Shown here piece after piece: positions 35,879-44,563 of a stretch of DNA of 64,000 nucleotides. Position 1 is the first letter of the stretch. The number at the start of each line of letters is the position of its first letter. Location of the stretch: assembly GCF_029814175.1 (NCBI RefSeq), contig NZ_CP122312.1, forward strand, positions 1-64,000, written 5' to 3'. The position numbers and the translations under genes are program-made. The stretch is from Halospeciosus flavus (GTDB lineage Archaea; Halobacteriota; Halobacteria; Halobacteriales; Halobacteriaceae). The notes beneath the pieces were generated by a model. That model was not told where the DNA came from, did not search any database, and saw only the letters and a list, made by a program, of their open reading frames with translations.

Positions 35879-37091
35879 CTCGGTCGTCGTCGAGGTCTTC
35901 GTCACCTCCGTCCGCGACGGGTACGTGCAGGTGAGTGCCTTCGTGGCGGTGACAGTGTTGCTGTTCAGCTACGTCCAGTATCGCACGGACGGTCGGTTCG
36001 TCGCGGCCCTCTCGGCACGCCGCGAGTTACAACCGCTCGCGGGCGCGGTGATGGGACTGACACCGGGGTGTGGCGGCGCCATCGTGGTGATGCCGCTGTA
36101 CGTTCGGGGGACCGTCTCGTTCGGGACCGTCGTCGCCACACTGGCAGCCACCGCGGGCGACTCCGCCTTCGTGATTCTCGCGCTGGCGCCGGAGGCAGCG
36201 CTGTACGCCTACGGACTCGCCTTCCTCGCGGCGGTCGGGTTCGGCTACCTCGTCGACTGGCACGGCCTGGGCGTGTCGCGCGTCGACGCCGCCGTCTCGC
36301 GTCTCTCCCGGACGTCCACCGACGGCGGGGTGCTCCAGACCGCGCCGACGACCGGCAGTGACGTCCACCACTACGACGGAGCGGGTTGCGCGACTCCCGA
36401 GGACCAGAAGCGACCGGCATCGGTCGGGCCGTGGCGCCGGCGACTGAGCGAGACGGCACTGGCACTCTGGTGGGTGGCCGCCGTAGTCGCGCTCGTCGCC
36501 GGGGTGCTCTACCTCCTCCGCGGAGCGCCCGACGTGCCGGTCGTCCTCGCACCGACCTACGCCGGCGCGTTCACGGTCGCCGGTATCCTCGGGACGACGC
36601 TCTCCGTCTACCTCTACGTCGTGGGTCGCCACGACCTCGGCCACGGCGCGGTCGGTGCGGGGAAGGATACGTTCGAGACCGTCCGCGAGACGCTCACGCA
36701 CGCCGCGATGGAGACGTCGTTCGTCACGGTCTGGGTCGTCGTGGCCTACCTCCTCTACGAGTACGGCCTCCTGTTCACCGGGATCGACTTACAGACCGTC
36801 GCGGCCGCTGCCGGAGTCCTCGCGCCCATCGGCGGGGCCGTCGTCGGACTCGTACCCGGCTGTGGGCCACAGATCGTGCTCGCGGCGGCCTACGCCGAGG
36901 GGTCGATCCCCTTCTCGGCGCTGACCGCGAACGCCATCAGCCAGGACGGGGACGCACTCTTCCCGTTGCTGGCCATCGACAAGACCGCCGCCGTCGTCGC
37001 GAGCGTCTACACGACGGTCCCCGCGCTCGTCGTCGGCGTCGGTCTCCACCTCCTCTACGGCCCGATGTTCGGCTTCGGCGTCCTCGGATAG
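35868..37091 (+). CDS. Putative manganese transporter (ArsP-2-like polytopic protein)
   Basis: A 407-aa membrane protein with about ten hydrophobic segments in two related halves. Each half holds a conserved turn: LTPGCGGAIVVMP near residue 65 and LVPGCGPQIVLAA near 328, the latter followed by AISQDGDALFPLLAIDK. Paired PGCG motifs of this kind mark the family named putative manganese transporter. The cytoplasmic loop around residues 145-195 has His and Cys (HHYDGAGC) that might bind metal. The gene has its own promoter with an operator overlapping the ATG, so metal control is plausible. Direction of transport is inferred as export. Confidence 0.75.
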   Translation: MGLNSVVVEVFVTSVRDGYVQVSAFVAVTVLLFSYVQYRTDGRFVAALSARRELQPLAGAVMGLTPGCGGAIVVMPLYVRGTVSFGTVVATLAATAGDSAFVILALAPEAALYAYGLAFLAAVGFGYLVDWHGLGVSRVDAAVSRLSRTSTDGGVLQTAPTTGSDVHHYDGAGCATPEDQKRPASVGPWRRRLSETALALWWVAAVVALVAGVLYLLRGAPDVPVVLAPTYAGAFTVAGILGTTLSVYLYVVGRHDLGHGAVGAGKDTFETVRETLTHAAMETSFVTVWVVVAYLLYEYGLLFTGIDLQTVAAAAGVLAPIGGAVVGLVPGCGPQIVLAAAYAEGSIPFSALTANAISQDGDALFPLLAIDKTAAVVASVYTTVPALVVGVGLHLLYGPMFGFGVLG

Positions 37092-37096
37092 GGTCG

Positions 37097-37561
37097 CTAC
37101 GCCTCCTCGGCCGTCTCGTCTTCGGACGGTTCGCGGACCACGAACACGTTCGACTCCCAGGTGAGTTTCGTCTCGCCGTCCTGGTCGACGGTCTCTAAGT
37201 CCGTGTGGACGATGCCACGCGACGGGTCGCTGTTCAGCGGGCGCTTGCCGGTCACTTCCTGCCGGACGGAGAGGACGTCGCCCGGGCGGACGGGGTTCTC
37301 CCACCGGAGTTCGTCGACGCCGGGTGAGCCGAGCGTCCCCTCCTCGCCGAACTGGTGGTCGACGAGCATCCGCATCGTCATCGCGCAAGTGTGCCACCCG
37401 GAGGCGATGAGACCGCCGTACGGCGACTCCGCCGCCGCCTCGGGGTCGACGTGGAACGGTTGTGGATCGTACTGCTCGGCGAACTCGATCACCTCCGACT
37501 CGGTTACCTCGTACTGGCCGAACTCCTCGACTTCACCGACAGTCACGTCAGCGTATTGCAT
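37097..37561 (-). CDS. MaoC family dehydratase
   Basis: A 154-aa hot-dog-fold protein. It has the MaoC pattern with a hydratase-type motif: FAEQYDPQPFHVDPEAAAESPYGGLIASGWHT, where the Asp and His are the catalytic pair, followed by RWENPVRPGDVLSV. It would hydrate or dehydrate an acyl-CoA ester. The start is the ATG at 37561; the open frame extends further but without conservation. It ends five bases from the manganese-transporter stop (convergent). The neighbouring acyl-CoA dehydrogenase and thioesterase suggest a common role in acyl-CoA breakdown. Confidence 0.87.
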   Translation of the reverse strand: MQYADVTVGEVEEFGQYEVTESEVIEFAEQYDPQPFHVDPEAAAESPYGGLIASGWHTCAMTMRMLVDHQFGEEGTLGSPGVDELRWENPVRPGDVLSVRQEVTGKRPLNSDPSRGIVHTDLETVDQDGETKLTWESNVFVVREPSEDETAEEA

Positions 37562-37613
37562 ACCACCAACCGCGACGACTCGCCTCTTCAAGCTTTGGTC
37601 GCCGGTGGAACCG

Positions 37614-37985
37614 TCAGCGACCCGCCCGGGAGGGGTCGAGGCGGTCGGCAACCGCGTCGGCGTCGGGGAGCGGGTCGTCGAGGGCCGCGTCGGTCGGTAG
37701 CGACTCGATCACCGCGAGCACGGACGTGAGACAGTCCGCCTCGGACGACGAGAGCGGGACCGCGACGACGCGGTCCCACGAGTCACCGACCGCGACACGG
37801 CTCTCGACGCGCTCGGCGAGCGAGTGGTAGAGGCGCGCGACGCTCTCGATCGGTTCGTCGACGAGGTCGGGCCGACGGTCGAACAGGAGCAGTGACTCGC
37901 GGAGACTGTCGAGAACCGCGGACCAGTGCTCGATACTGAGCGAGAGCGACGACGGGGCATCCGGGGACCGACTCGCAGAAGCCAT
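37614..37985 (-). CDS. Hypothetical haloarchaeal protein
   Basis: A 123-aa acidic protein, probably helical (EHWSAVLDSLRESLLLFD, VARLYHSLAERVES, ADCLTSVLAVIESL), with a Ser-rich start and no membrane segment. I do not recognise a family. It has 52 bp to the MaoC gene on the same strand and 134 bp of upstream sequence in which I see an AT-richer patch (38010-38025) that may be its promoter. Confidence 0.55.
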   Translation of the reverse strand: MASASRSPDAPSSLSLSIEHWSAVLDSLRESLLLFDRRPDLVDEPIESVARLYHSLAERVESRVAVGDSWDRVVAVPLSSSEADCLTSVLAVIESLPTDAALDDPLPDADAVADRLDPSRAGR

Positions 37986-38119
37986 ACCTTGGTGATAGAT
38001 AACACTCCACTTAACAGTTGCGCCGAATCGGGATTTCTACCACGTTCGTCGGCGCTTCGTCCATCAGTTGCACGAACGTACAATCGTTCGCCTAAGCCAG
38101 CGACCGTGGGCGCAGCGGG

Positions 38120-39190
38120 TTAGAGGGGTTCGTCGCCGTCAATGATTCGGACGGCGCGGTCGGCGAGAGCGGGGACGCGCTCCTCCATCTTCGGGTACAT
38201 CGGGTCGTCGGAGTTCCCCTCGAGGTAGCGCCGGTAGAACATCTCACCGAGTCCGGCGAGTTTGTAGACCGCGAGCGCGCGGTAGAAGCGCTCGTGTTCG
38301 AACTCGAAGCCGGTCTGCTCCTCCCAGCGGTCGACAAGTTCCCGTCGGGTCGGGTACCCCTCACGCTCCATGAAGCGCGTGACGAGTTCGGGGACCTCCG
38401 GGGCGGGGTCTTTCGGGTCGCGCCAGTAGGAGAGCATCCACCCAAGGTCGGCCCGCGGGTCGCCGAGCGTACTCATCTCCCAGTCGAAGACGGCGACGAG
38501 GTCCGGCGGCGTGCCGGGTCCGTACATCACGTTGTCGAGTTTGTAGTCGCCGTGGACGAGCGTGTGCGGGTGCTCGTCGGGACAGTTCGCTTCGAGCCAG
38601 GTGCGGACGCGGTCGAGTTTGGGGACTTCCCGTTCGTCGGCGGTGCGCTCGAACGCCCAGTCGAGTTGTTTCCCCCAGCGGTCGACCTGCCGTTCGGTGT
38701 ACCCGGGCGGGTGACCGAGGTCACCGAGGCCGACGGCCTCGTAGTCGACCTCGTGGATGGACGCGAGCGTGTCGACGAGTTCCTCGCCGACGCGTTCGCG
38801 CTGTGCGGGGTCGGCGAAGCGCTCGGGTTCGTCCTCGCGGAGGACGTCACCTTCGGCGCGGTCCATCACGTAGAAGTCACTCCCGATGATGGAGTGGTCG
38901 TCGCAGGCCGCGACCGTCGTCGGGACCGGGACCTCGGTGTCCTGGAGTGCGTCGACGACGCGATACTCCCGGAGGACGTCGTGTGCCGTCTCGGCCGTCT
39001 CGCCCGGCGGCGGCCGCCGGATGACCAGGTCGCGCGCGCCCCACTCGACGAACAGCGTCTCGTTCGAGTGGCCTTCGCCGTGTCGTTCGACGTGGAAGGA
39101 GTCTACGTCTCCGAGTTCCTCCGCGAGAAATTCGCGGAGTGCCGACTCGTCGACGAGTCGGTCGAAGTAGGACTCGCTCTGTTCCGTCAT
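38120..39190 (-). CDS. Phosphotransferase family protein (APH/ACAD10-like kinase)
   Basis: A 356-aa kinase-fold protein of the aminoglycoside phosphotransferase superfamily. It has the catalytic loop LVHGDYKLDNVMYG and the metal-binding DWEMSTLGDPRADLGW near residues 245-285. Members with this exact pattern (HGDYxxDN, WExxTxGDPxxDL) are usually encoded next to acyl-CoA dehydrogenases and act in catabolism rather than antibiotic resistance, perhaps phosphorylating a hydroxyacyl-CoA. Here it is divergent from an acyl-CoA dehydrogenase. The start is the ATG at 39190 (MTEQSESYFD). The 102 bp between the two genes contains an imperfect palindrome (ATACATTC...GAATATGTAT) near 39200-39222. Confidence 0.85.
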   Translation of the reverse strand: MTEQSESYFDRLVDESALREFLAEELGDVDSFHVERHGEGHSNETLFVEWGARDLVIRRPPPGETAETAHDVLREYRVVDALQDTEVPVPTTVAACDDHSIIGSDFYVMDRAEGDVLREDEPERFADPAQRERVGEELVDTLASIHEVDYEAVGLGDLGHPPGYTERQVDRWGKQLDWAFERTADEREVPKLDRVRTWLEANCPDEHPHTLVHGDYKLDNVMYGPGTPPDLVAVFDWEMSTLGDPRADLGWMLSYWRDPKDPAPEVPELVTRFMEREGYPTRRELVDRWEEQTGFEFEHERFYRALAVYKLAGLGEMFYRRYLEGNSDDPMYPKMEERVPALADRAVRIIDGDEPL

Positions 39191-39262
39191 ACTCCCCCGT
39201 ATACATTCATCGTACGAATATGTATGGGTGTTCATTAACGGCAGTTGGGAATAGGCGCTAGA

Positions 39263-39269
39263 CTTTTTA
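39263..39269 (+). promoter_or_regulatory. TATA-like box of the acyl-CoA dehydrogenase gene
   Basis: CTTTTTA, centred about 27 bp before the ATG at 39293, the spacing of a leaderless haloarchaeal transcript. Confidence 0.4.
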
Positions 39270-39292
39270 CAACGTGATTGAAAGAGGGTAGC

Positions 39293-40513
39293 ATGGACCT
39301 ACGATACGACGACTCGGAGCGCGCCAAAGAGTTCGCCGAGAAGACCCGAGAGTTCATCGACGAAGTCGTCCTGCCCGTCGAGCGCGACGTGCTCGGCGAG
39401 GGACCGGTGAGCGAGGCCGTCGTCGACGAACTCCGCGAGGAAGCACAGGAGTACGGCGTCTACGCCCCCCACCTGCCCGAGGAGTACGGCGGCCACGACC
39501 TGAGCTACCGCGACATGCTCCCAGTCTTCGAGGAGGCGGGTCGCAGCCTCCTCGGTGCGACGGCGGTCCGCGTCGACGCGCCCGACGAGGGGAACATGCA
39601 CACCCTGGAGATGTTCGGCACCGAGGAGCAGAAAGAGGAGTGGCTCCGCCCGCTCGTCCAGGGCGAGGCCCGCTCGGGCTTCTCGATGACCGAACCGTCG
39701 CCGGGTGCCGGCTCGGACCCGAAGATGATCCAGACCACCGCCGAGAAGGACGGCGACGAGTGGGTCATCGACGGCCACAAGTGGTGGACGACGCAGGGGA
39801 CCGAGGCCGACGTCCTCATCGTGATGGCCCGCACCGACCAGGACGCCCACCCGTACTCGGGTTGTTCGCTGTTCCTCGTCCCGGCCGACACCGAGGGCGT
39901 GAACGTCGTCCGAGACATCCCGCACACCGGCGGCGGCGTGACGGGCGTCGGCCACGCCGAAATCGAGTACGACAACGTCCGCGTCCCCGAGAGCGCGCTC
40001 CTCGGTGAACTGAACGAGGGGTTCACGCACGCCCAGCAGCGACTCGGGCCAGCCCGTCTCACCCACTGTATGCGCTACTCCGGGATGGCCGAGCGCGCCC
40101 TCGACGTCGCGAAGGCCTACGTCACCGAGCGCGAGGCGTTCGACGGACCGCTCTCGGAGAAGCAGTCGGTCCGGTTCAACGTCGCCGAGGCCGAGATGAA
40201 ACTCCACGCCATCCGGACGATGGTCCGTCACGCCGCCCGCCAGATCGAGGCCGGCGAAGAGGCCCGTATCCCCGTCTCGATGGCGAAGGTGTTCGCCGCG
40301 AACGCGACCCAGGAGATCATCGACGACGCCCTCCAGATGTGCGGGGGCAGCGGTATCAGCAAGGACCTGCCCATCGCCGACTTCTACGAGAGCGTCCGGC
40401 AGTTCCGCATCGTCGACGGGGCCGACGAGGTCCACAAGCGCGTCATCGCCCGCGCGGCGTTCGACGACCCCGAGATCGATCCCGAGGAACTCACGAACCT
40501 CCCGACGTTCTGA
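39293..40513 (+). CDS. Acyl-CoA dehydrogenase
   Basis: A 406-aa FAD-dependent enzyme that makes the 2,3-double bond in an acyl-CoA. It has the FAD/substrate segments GFSMTEPSPGAGSDP and GHKWWTTQG, the C-terminal helical domain with MCGGSGISKDLPIADFYESVRQFRIVDGADEVH, and a normal family length. The pattern resembles the FadE36/ACAD10-11 group that accompanies APH-like kinases, matching its divergent neighbour. The 4HBT thioesterase gene follows three bases later, so the two are probably cotranscribed. Chain length specificity cannot be told. Confidence 0.92.
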   Translation: MDLRYDDSERAKEFAEKTREFIDEVVLPVERDVLGEGPVSEAVVDELREEAQEYGVYAPHLPEEYGGHDLSYRDMLPVFEEAGRSLLGATAVRVDAPDEGNMHTLEMFGTEEQKEEWLRPLVQGEARSGFSMTEPSPGAGSDPKMIQTTAEKDGDEWVIDGHKWWTTQGTEADVLIVMARTDQDAHPYSGCSLFLVPADTEGVNVVRDIPHTGGGVTGVGHAEIEYDNVRVPESALLGELNEGFTHAQQRLGPARLTHCMRYSGMAERALDVAKAYVTEREAFDGPLSEKQSVRFNVAEAEMKLHAIRTMVRHAARQIEAGEEARIPVSMAKVFAANATQEIIDDALQMCGGSGISKDLPIADFYESVRQFRIVDGADEVHKRVIARAAFDDPEIDPEELTNLPTF

Positions 40514-40516
40514 GCC

Positions 40517-40936
40517 GTGAGCGACCTCCCCCTCGTCCGCACCGACCGCGTCCGATTCGCCGAGACCGACGCCCAGGGCATCGTCTTCTACGGGGCGTTC
40601 TTCACGTGGCTCGACGAGGCGCTCAACGCCGCGCTCCGCGAGGCGGGCTACGACTACGACCGGATGCACGCGGACGGGTGGACGACCCACGTCGTCCACA
40701 CCGAACTCGACTACCACGCCCCGGCTGAGTACGGCGACGTGGTCGAGCAGCGCTTCGCCGTCACCGACGTCGGCGAGTCGAGTATCCACACCGACTACGA
40801 GGCGCGGAACGAGGCGACCGGCGAGACCCTCGCCTCGGGGAGCACCGTCTACGCCGCCGCCGACGTCGAGACCGGCGAGAGCGTCCGCGTCCCCGACGAC
40901 TTCCGAGCGGCGTTCGGCTTACTCGACGGCGAGTAA
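40517..40936 (+). CDS. Acyl-CoA thioesterase (4HBT, hot-dog fold)
   Basis: A 139-aa thioesterase starting at a GTG three bases after the acyl-CoA dehydrogenase stop. The signature is VRFAETDAQGIVFYGAFFTWLDEA, where the Asp is the catalytic residue of 4-hydroxybenzoyl-CoA-type thioesterases (YbgC/FcbC group). It would hydrolyse the acyl-CoA product or a dead-end thioester of the same pathway. Confidence 0.9.
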   Translation: MSDLPLVRTDRVRFAETDAQGIVFYGAFFTWLDEALNAALREAGYDYDRMHADGWTTHVVHTELDYHAPAEYGDVVEQRFAVTDVGESSIHTDYEARNEATGETLASGSTVYAAADVETGESVRVPDDFRAAFGLLDGE

Positions 40937-41009
40937 ACATCCCGTCGTACTCTCCGGGTTTTTCCAGTACCGTCAGTCCTTATTACCCTCTCGCACGTGA
41001 GTACAGTCT

Positions 41010-41414
41010 ATGGAAGATATCTTCGTCGGGCGCATCATGACCGCCGATCTCCACACGGTGACCCCGGACACGCTCGTGGAGGACGCGGCCCAGGTCATGC
41101 TCGACAACGACATCAGTTCGGTCGTCGTCGTCGACGAGGAGAACCGACTCGAAGGCATCCTCACGACGACCGACTTCGTCCACATCGTCGCGAAGAGTCA
41201 GCCGAAGGCGGAGACGTACGTCTCGCGGTACATGTCGACCGACATCGTCACTGCGGGTGCACAGGACACCATCCGGGACGTCGCCGACGCGATGGTCGAC
41301 TACGGGTTCCACCACATGCCGGTCGTCGACGAGGAGGACCACGTCATCGGCATCATCACGACGGCCGACCTCACCGCCTACCTCTCGCACGTCCAGACGC
41401 CGAGTCCCTCGTAG
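41010..41414 (+). CDS. CBS domain-pair protein
   Basis: A 134-aa protein made of two CBS domains (MTADLHTVTPDTLVEDAAQVML, then MSTDIVTAGAQDTIRDVADAMV), which normally dimerise and bind adenosine nucleotides as an energy sensor. No effector domain is attached. A CTTATTACC box about 32 bp upstream could be its TATA element. It is convergent with the MFS gene. Target unknown. Confidence 0.9.
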   Translation: MEDIFVGRIMTADLHTVTPDTLVEDAAQVMLDNDISSVVVVDEENRLEGILTTTDFVHIVAKSQPKAETYVSRYMSTDIVTAGAQDTIRDVADAMVDYGFHHMPVVDEEDHVIGIITTADLTAYLSHVQTPSPS

Positions 41415-41428
41415 TCTCCGCCGTTCTC

Positions 41429-42604
41429 TCACTCTCTCGACGCGCTCACGTACGCCGCACCGCCGGCGGCGACCGACACGACACCCGTGACGAGCAACAG
41501 CGGGTGGTAGCCGACGAACGCGGCCGCCGCAGTGAACAGCGGCGGGCCGATGGTCTGTCCGATCCGGATGGCGACCGTCCGGAGACTCATCACCCCGCCG
41601 CGGAAGCGCTCGCCGGTGAGCCCGCTCGTCTCCGAGTCGAGCGACGGGAGGAGCAATCCCTGCCCGCCGCCGAAGAAGAGGATGGCGCCGGCGATCTGGA
41701 CCGGTGACGCCGCCAGCCAGATGCCGGTGAGTCCGACCCCGTAGGCGACGAACCCGAGTCCCGTGAGTTGCCAGTTCGTGAAGAGTTGGGCGAGGCGACC
41801 GTTCTGCGAGGAGGTGACGGCCGTCATCACCGACGACGTCGTGAGGACGAGACCGACACTGAACGACGAGAGACCGTACGTCTCGCCGAGGAGGAAGGGG
41901 AGCGCGGTGAGGAGCGCCCCGTAGAGGACGATGAACATCCCGACGTAGGCGCCGTAGAGGAGCGCGGCCTCCCGGGTCGGCACCGCCTCGACGACGTCGC
42001 GGAAGTAGTCGAGACTCGACGACTCACCGCCGGTGCCCGACTCCTCCAGAACGTAGAGCGCGAGGAGGCCGACCGGGACGCCGACCCAGTAGAGCGCGAA
42101 CGGCGCGGCCCAGTGGACCGTGGCGAGCGCACCGCCGAGAAGCGGGTAGGCAGCCGTCCCCACGGAGAGGACCGTCCCGTTCAGGCCGATGAGTTGATTG
42201 CGCCGCTGGCCGGTGTACCGGTCGCCGAGTAACGTGACGGCCAGCGAGACGAGGGTACTCCCCGTCGCGCCCTGGATCCCCCGGAGGACGAGGATAGAGG
42301 TGAAGTCGTGGACGAAGACGATGGCGCCGCCCGAGATTCCGTAGACGACGAGGCTCGGGACGAGCGCGGCCCGCCTGCCGTAGCGGTCGGCGAGGATACC
42401 CATCACGGGCGCGAGGAAGATTCCGGGGAGCGCGTAGGCGGTGAGGAGGAGGCTCGCCTGCGCGTCCGTGAGCGCGAGTGCCTGCTTCACCGCGGGGAGG
42501 GCGGGGCTGATGAGCGAGACGCCCATCACGCCCATCAGCGAACTCGCGAGCGCGACGTGGAGGAACGGAGACCGCCAGGGCACACTCGTCGCGTCGTCCG
42601 ACAT
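41429..42604 (-). CDS. Major facilitator superfamily transporter
   Basis: A 391-aa protein with 12 predicted hydrophobic segments. It has the MFS signature between helices 2 and 3 (GILADRYGRRAALVP) and a weaker repeat in the second half. Resemblance is to drug-efflux type MFS (MdtG/Bcr-like). The start is the ATG at 42604, 11 residues before the first helix. Substrate unknown. Confidence 0.87.
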   Translation of the reverse strand: MSDDATSVPWRSPFLHVALASSLMGVMGVSLISPALPAVKQALALTDAQASLLLTAYALPGIFLAPVMGILADRYGRRAALVPSLVVYGISGGAIVFVHDFTSILVLRGIQGATGSTLVSLAVTLLGDRYTGQRRNQLIGLNGTVLSVGTAAYPLLGGALATVHWAAPFALYWVGVPVGLLALYVLEESGTGGESSSLDYFRDVVEAVPTREAALLYGAYVGMFIVLYGALLTALPFLLGETYGLSSFSVGLVLTTSSVMTAVTSSQNGRLAQLFTNWQLTGLGFVAYGVGLTGIWLAASPVQIAGAILFFGGGQGLLLPSLDSETSGLTGERFRGGVMSLRTVAIRIGQTIGPPLFTAAAAFVGYHPLLLVTGVVSVAAGGAAYVSASRE

Positions 42605-42904
42605 CGGTTTCGACTCCGAGCGGGGCGGTGAAACCGGTGGCGATTCCGGCGACCGCTTCGCGTACCCGGCGAGTAGCCTTTTCCACCGAGCGGCCGACCC
42701 TCCGCGTATGACCGACGTCGCCGACTATCGTGACGACCTCGCCGACGCCCTCGAAGCGTGCGACTGGACTGTCGTCGACACGTTCGGGGACCTCGAAGGG
42801 AGCCCCTCACTCGTCGTCGCCGTCGAAGACCTCGGTCTCGCCGGCGAGACGTTCGAGCGTGCGGACGTCACAGTGGTGAAGCGCGGAAGCCCACGGCTTT
42901 AGCC

Positions 42905-43157
42905 CTGTCTCTTACCCACAAATCAAGTCGTCAGCATGAACTGTCTCAGTGGCAAGAACCAACAGATTTACGAAATTCTCCGGGTTCATCGGGTGTCGGA
43001 GGGGTCCCTGTTGAGCGGACTGGGAAATTTGGACACCCCCGTGGCCGGGAGTCGAACGGAGTTCGCATCACCAGTGTGTTTCTCCCAGTTTTAGATCGCT
43101 GCCGAGAGCAGCCGACCTGCTGCTCTAGAGCACCCCGGACTTATGGGTAAGAGACAG
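42905..43157. mobile_element. 253-bp MITE with Tn5-like ends and a 10-bp target-site duplication
   Basis: The terminal inverted repeats are CTGTCTCTTACCCA at the left and its exact complement at the right, followed by weaker matching for a few more bases. The flanks GGCTTTAGCC at 42895-42904 and 43158-43167 are identical, a 10-bp target duplication. There is no coding capacity. The first ten bases, CTGTCTCTTA, equal the outer part of Tn5/IS50 ends, so an IS4-superfamily transposase elsewhere in the genome probably moved it. It sits exactly at the apex of the left-end hairpin of the TnpB element. Confidence 0.88.
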
Positions 43158-43276
43158 GGCTTTAGCCGTGGGAGGAAGCGCGTCCGCTTCGTCCAACAAT
43201 CCACCGACGAGAGCATGGCCCACTCCCAATCGAACTCAAAACTATTAATAAAGTAAGACACGATAATGTGACGTGT

Positions 43277-44524
43277 ATGGCGTGGGAGGTCACACGCACC
43301 GTGCGCGTTCGCCTTGACGTCCCCGACGACCGCAAGAGTGACCTCCACGCCACCAACGACTTGTTCCAGCATTGTGCGAACCGCACGAGTGAATGGGCGT
43401 GGCGCTATCCCGACGAGGAGTGCGTGACCAGCAAGAGCGACGCAGAAGACGCCCTGTACGAGGACCTCCGCGAGGAGACTAACGGGCTGCACGCAAACCT
43501 CGTCCAGAAAGCCATCAAACGCGCTATCAAGGATATCGACAACTGCGTCGATGACCTTGCCGACGGCGAGAATACGAGCCAACCAGAGTACGATACGTTC
43601 AGTATCGTCTACGACAAGCGAGCCGCCACGTACTACCGCGATAAGGTCAGTCTCGCCACGGTGAGCGGTCGCGTCGAGTGCGATTACGACTCCCCCGAGA
43701 ATCCTGAAGGCACGCCGCACGGCGACTACCTCCTCAACGAGGACTACTCGTTCAGCACGAGCACCGTCCACTACGATAGTGAGGTCGACGAGTTCTACCT
43801 GCACGCAGTCATGGAACAGGAACTCGACGTAGACAGTCCTGAGAAAGCCGAGGATTCGAACGTCCTAGGCGTGGACTGCAACGTCGATGACCACATTGGC
43901 GTGACTTCGACGGGGGCATTCATCGGCAACGCTGACTACCTCAACCACCAACGCCGCGAGTTCGAGAAACGTCGCGCCAGCCTCCAGCAAACCGGAACGA
44001 GGAGTTCTCATTTGACGTTCCAACGCATCGGTGATCGGTTCGGTCGCTGGAGTGAAGACTACCTCCACCAGTGTTCCAAGGCCATCGTCGAAGAAGCCCA
44101 TCGCCACGGGTGTACACACATCGCCCTCGAGAACTTGGAACAGATCCGTGAGCGGATTAGCGACGAGAAGAAGTTCCAGCAATGGGCGTTCAACGCCCTC
44201 CAAACGATGGTTGAGTACAAGGCCGAAGAATATGGGATTATCGTGGAGACAGTAAAGCCCCAGTACACGAGCCAACAATGCTCGAAATGCGGGTGTACGC
44301 TGGAGGAGAACCGCGACGGCCAGCACTTCGAGTGTCTGGACTGTTCCTACACGGCGAATGCAGACTACAACGCGGCGAAGAACGTGGCGCGAAAACTCGC
44401 GTTCAAACTCCAGCAGGGGCAGAAGTCCCCGGCTGGAGGGGCGTTCTGTCAGTACGCCCTGCAGTCAGGGATCATGACCGTGAGCGACACCTCAGTGTCC
44501 TCCGACACTCCCGTGTCGGGCTGA
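43277..44524 (+). CDS. tnpB: RNA-guided endonuclease TnpB
   Basis: A 415-aa protein with all catalytic residues of the RuvC fold: Asp200 (LGVDCNVDD), Glu285 (IALENLEQI) and Asp363 (NADYNAAKN). The zinc finger has Cys335, Cys338, Cys353 and Cys356. TnpB proteins use an RNA derived from the element's right end to cleave the empty donor site, promoting element retention. The guide would be the host sequence starting right after 44578. The start is the ATG at 43277, where the conserved WEVTRTVRVRLD begins; the upstream ATG at 43268 adds three residues. It is intact although the left-end hairpin has been split. Confidence 0.93.
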   Translation: MAWEVTRTVRVRLDVPDDRKSDLHATNDLFQHCANRTSEWAWRYPDEECVTSKSDAEDALYEDLREETNGLHANLVQKAIKRAIKDIDNCVDDLADGENTSQPEYDTFSIVYDKRAATYYRDKVSLATVSGRVECDYDSPENPEGTPHGDYLLNEDYSFSTSTVHYDSEVDEFYLHAVMEQELDVDSPEKAEDSNVLGVDCNVDDHIGVTSTGAFIGNADYLNHQRREFEKRRASLQQTGTRSSHLTFQRIGDRFGRWSEDYLHQCSKAIVEEAHRHGCTHIALENLEQIRERISDEKKFQQWAFNALQTMVEYKAEEYGIIVETVKPQYTSQQCSKCGCTLEENRDGQHFECLDCSYTANADYNAAKNVARKLAFKLQQGQKSPAGGAFCQYALQSGIMTVSDTSVSSDTPVSG

Positions 44525-44543
44525 ACGGGAGTCCACTGACAAG

Positions 44544-44563
44544 CCCGCCGCTTCAGCGGTGGG
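44544..44563 (+). other. Right-end hairpin of the TnpB element, probably the 3' part of its guide RNA
   Basis: CCCGCCGC-TTCA-GCGGTGGG, an 8-bp stem with one G-T pair, 15 bp inside the right boundary. Right-end RNA of TnpB elements usually overlaps the end of tnpB and this hairpin, then runs into host DNA as the guide. The transcript itself is not visible from sequence. Confidence 0.6.

Noticed and set aside
42708-42902. A complete 64-aa small protein at this position.
   Set aside because: Its C-terminus is read from the TnpB element; the natural gene continues in frame at 44579.
42905-43157. A tRNA-like stretch inside the MITE (a T-loop-like TTCGACTC on the minus strand).
   Set aside because: The flanking bases do not form a T-stem or a cloverleaf, and no acceptor stem is present.
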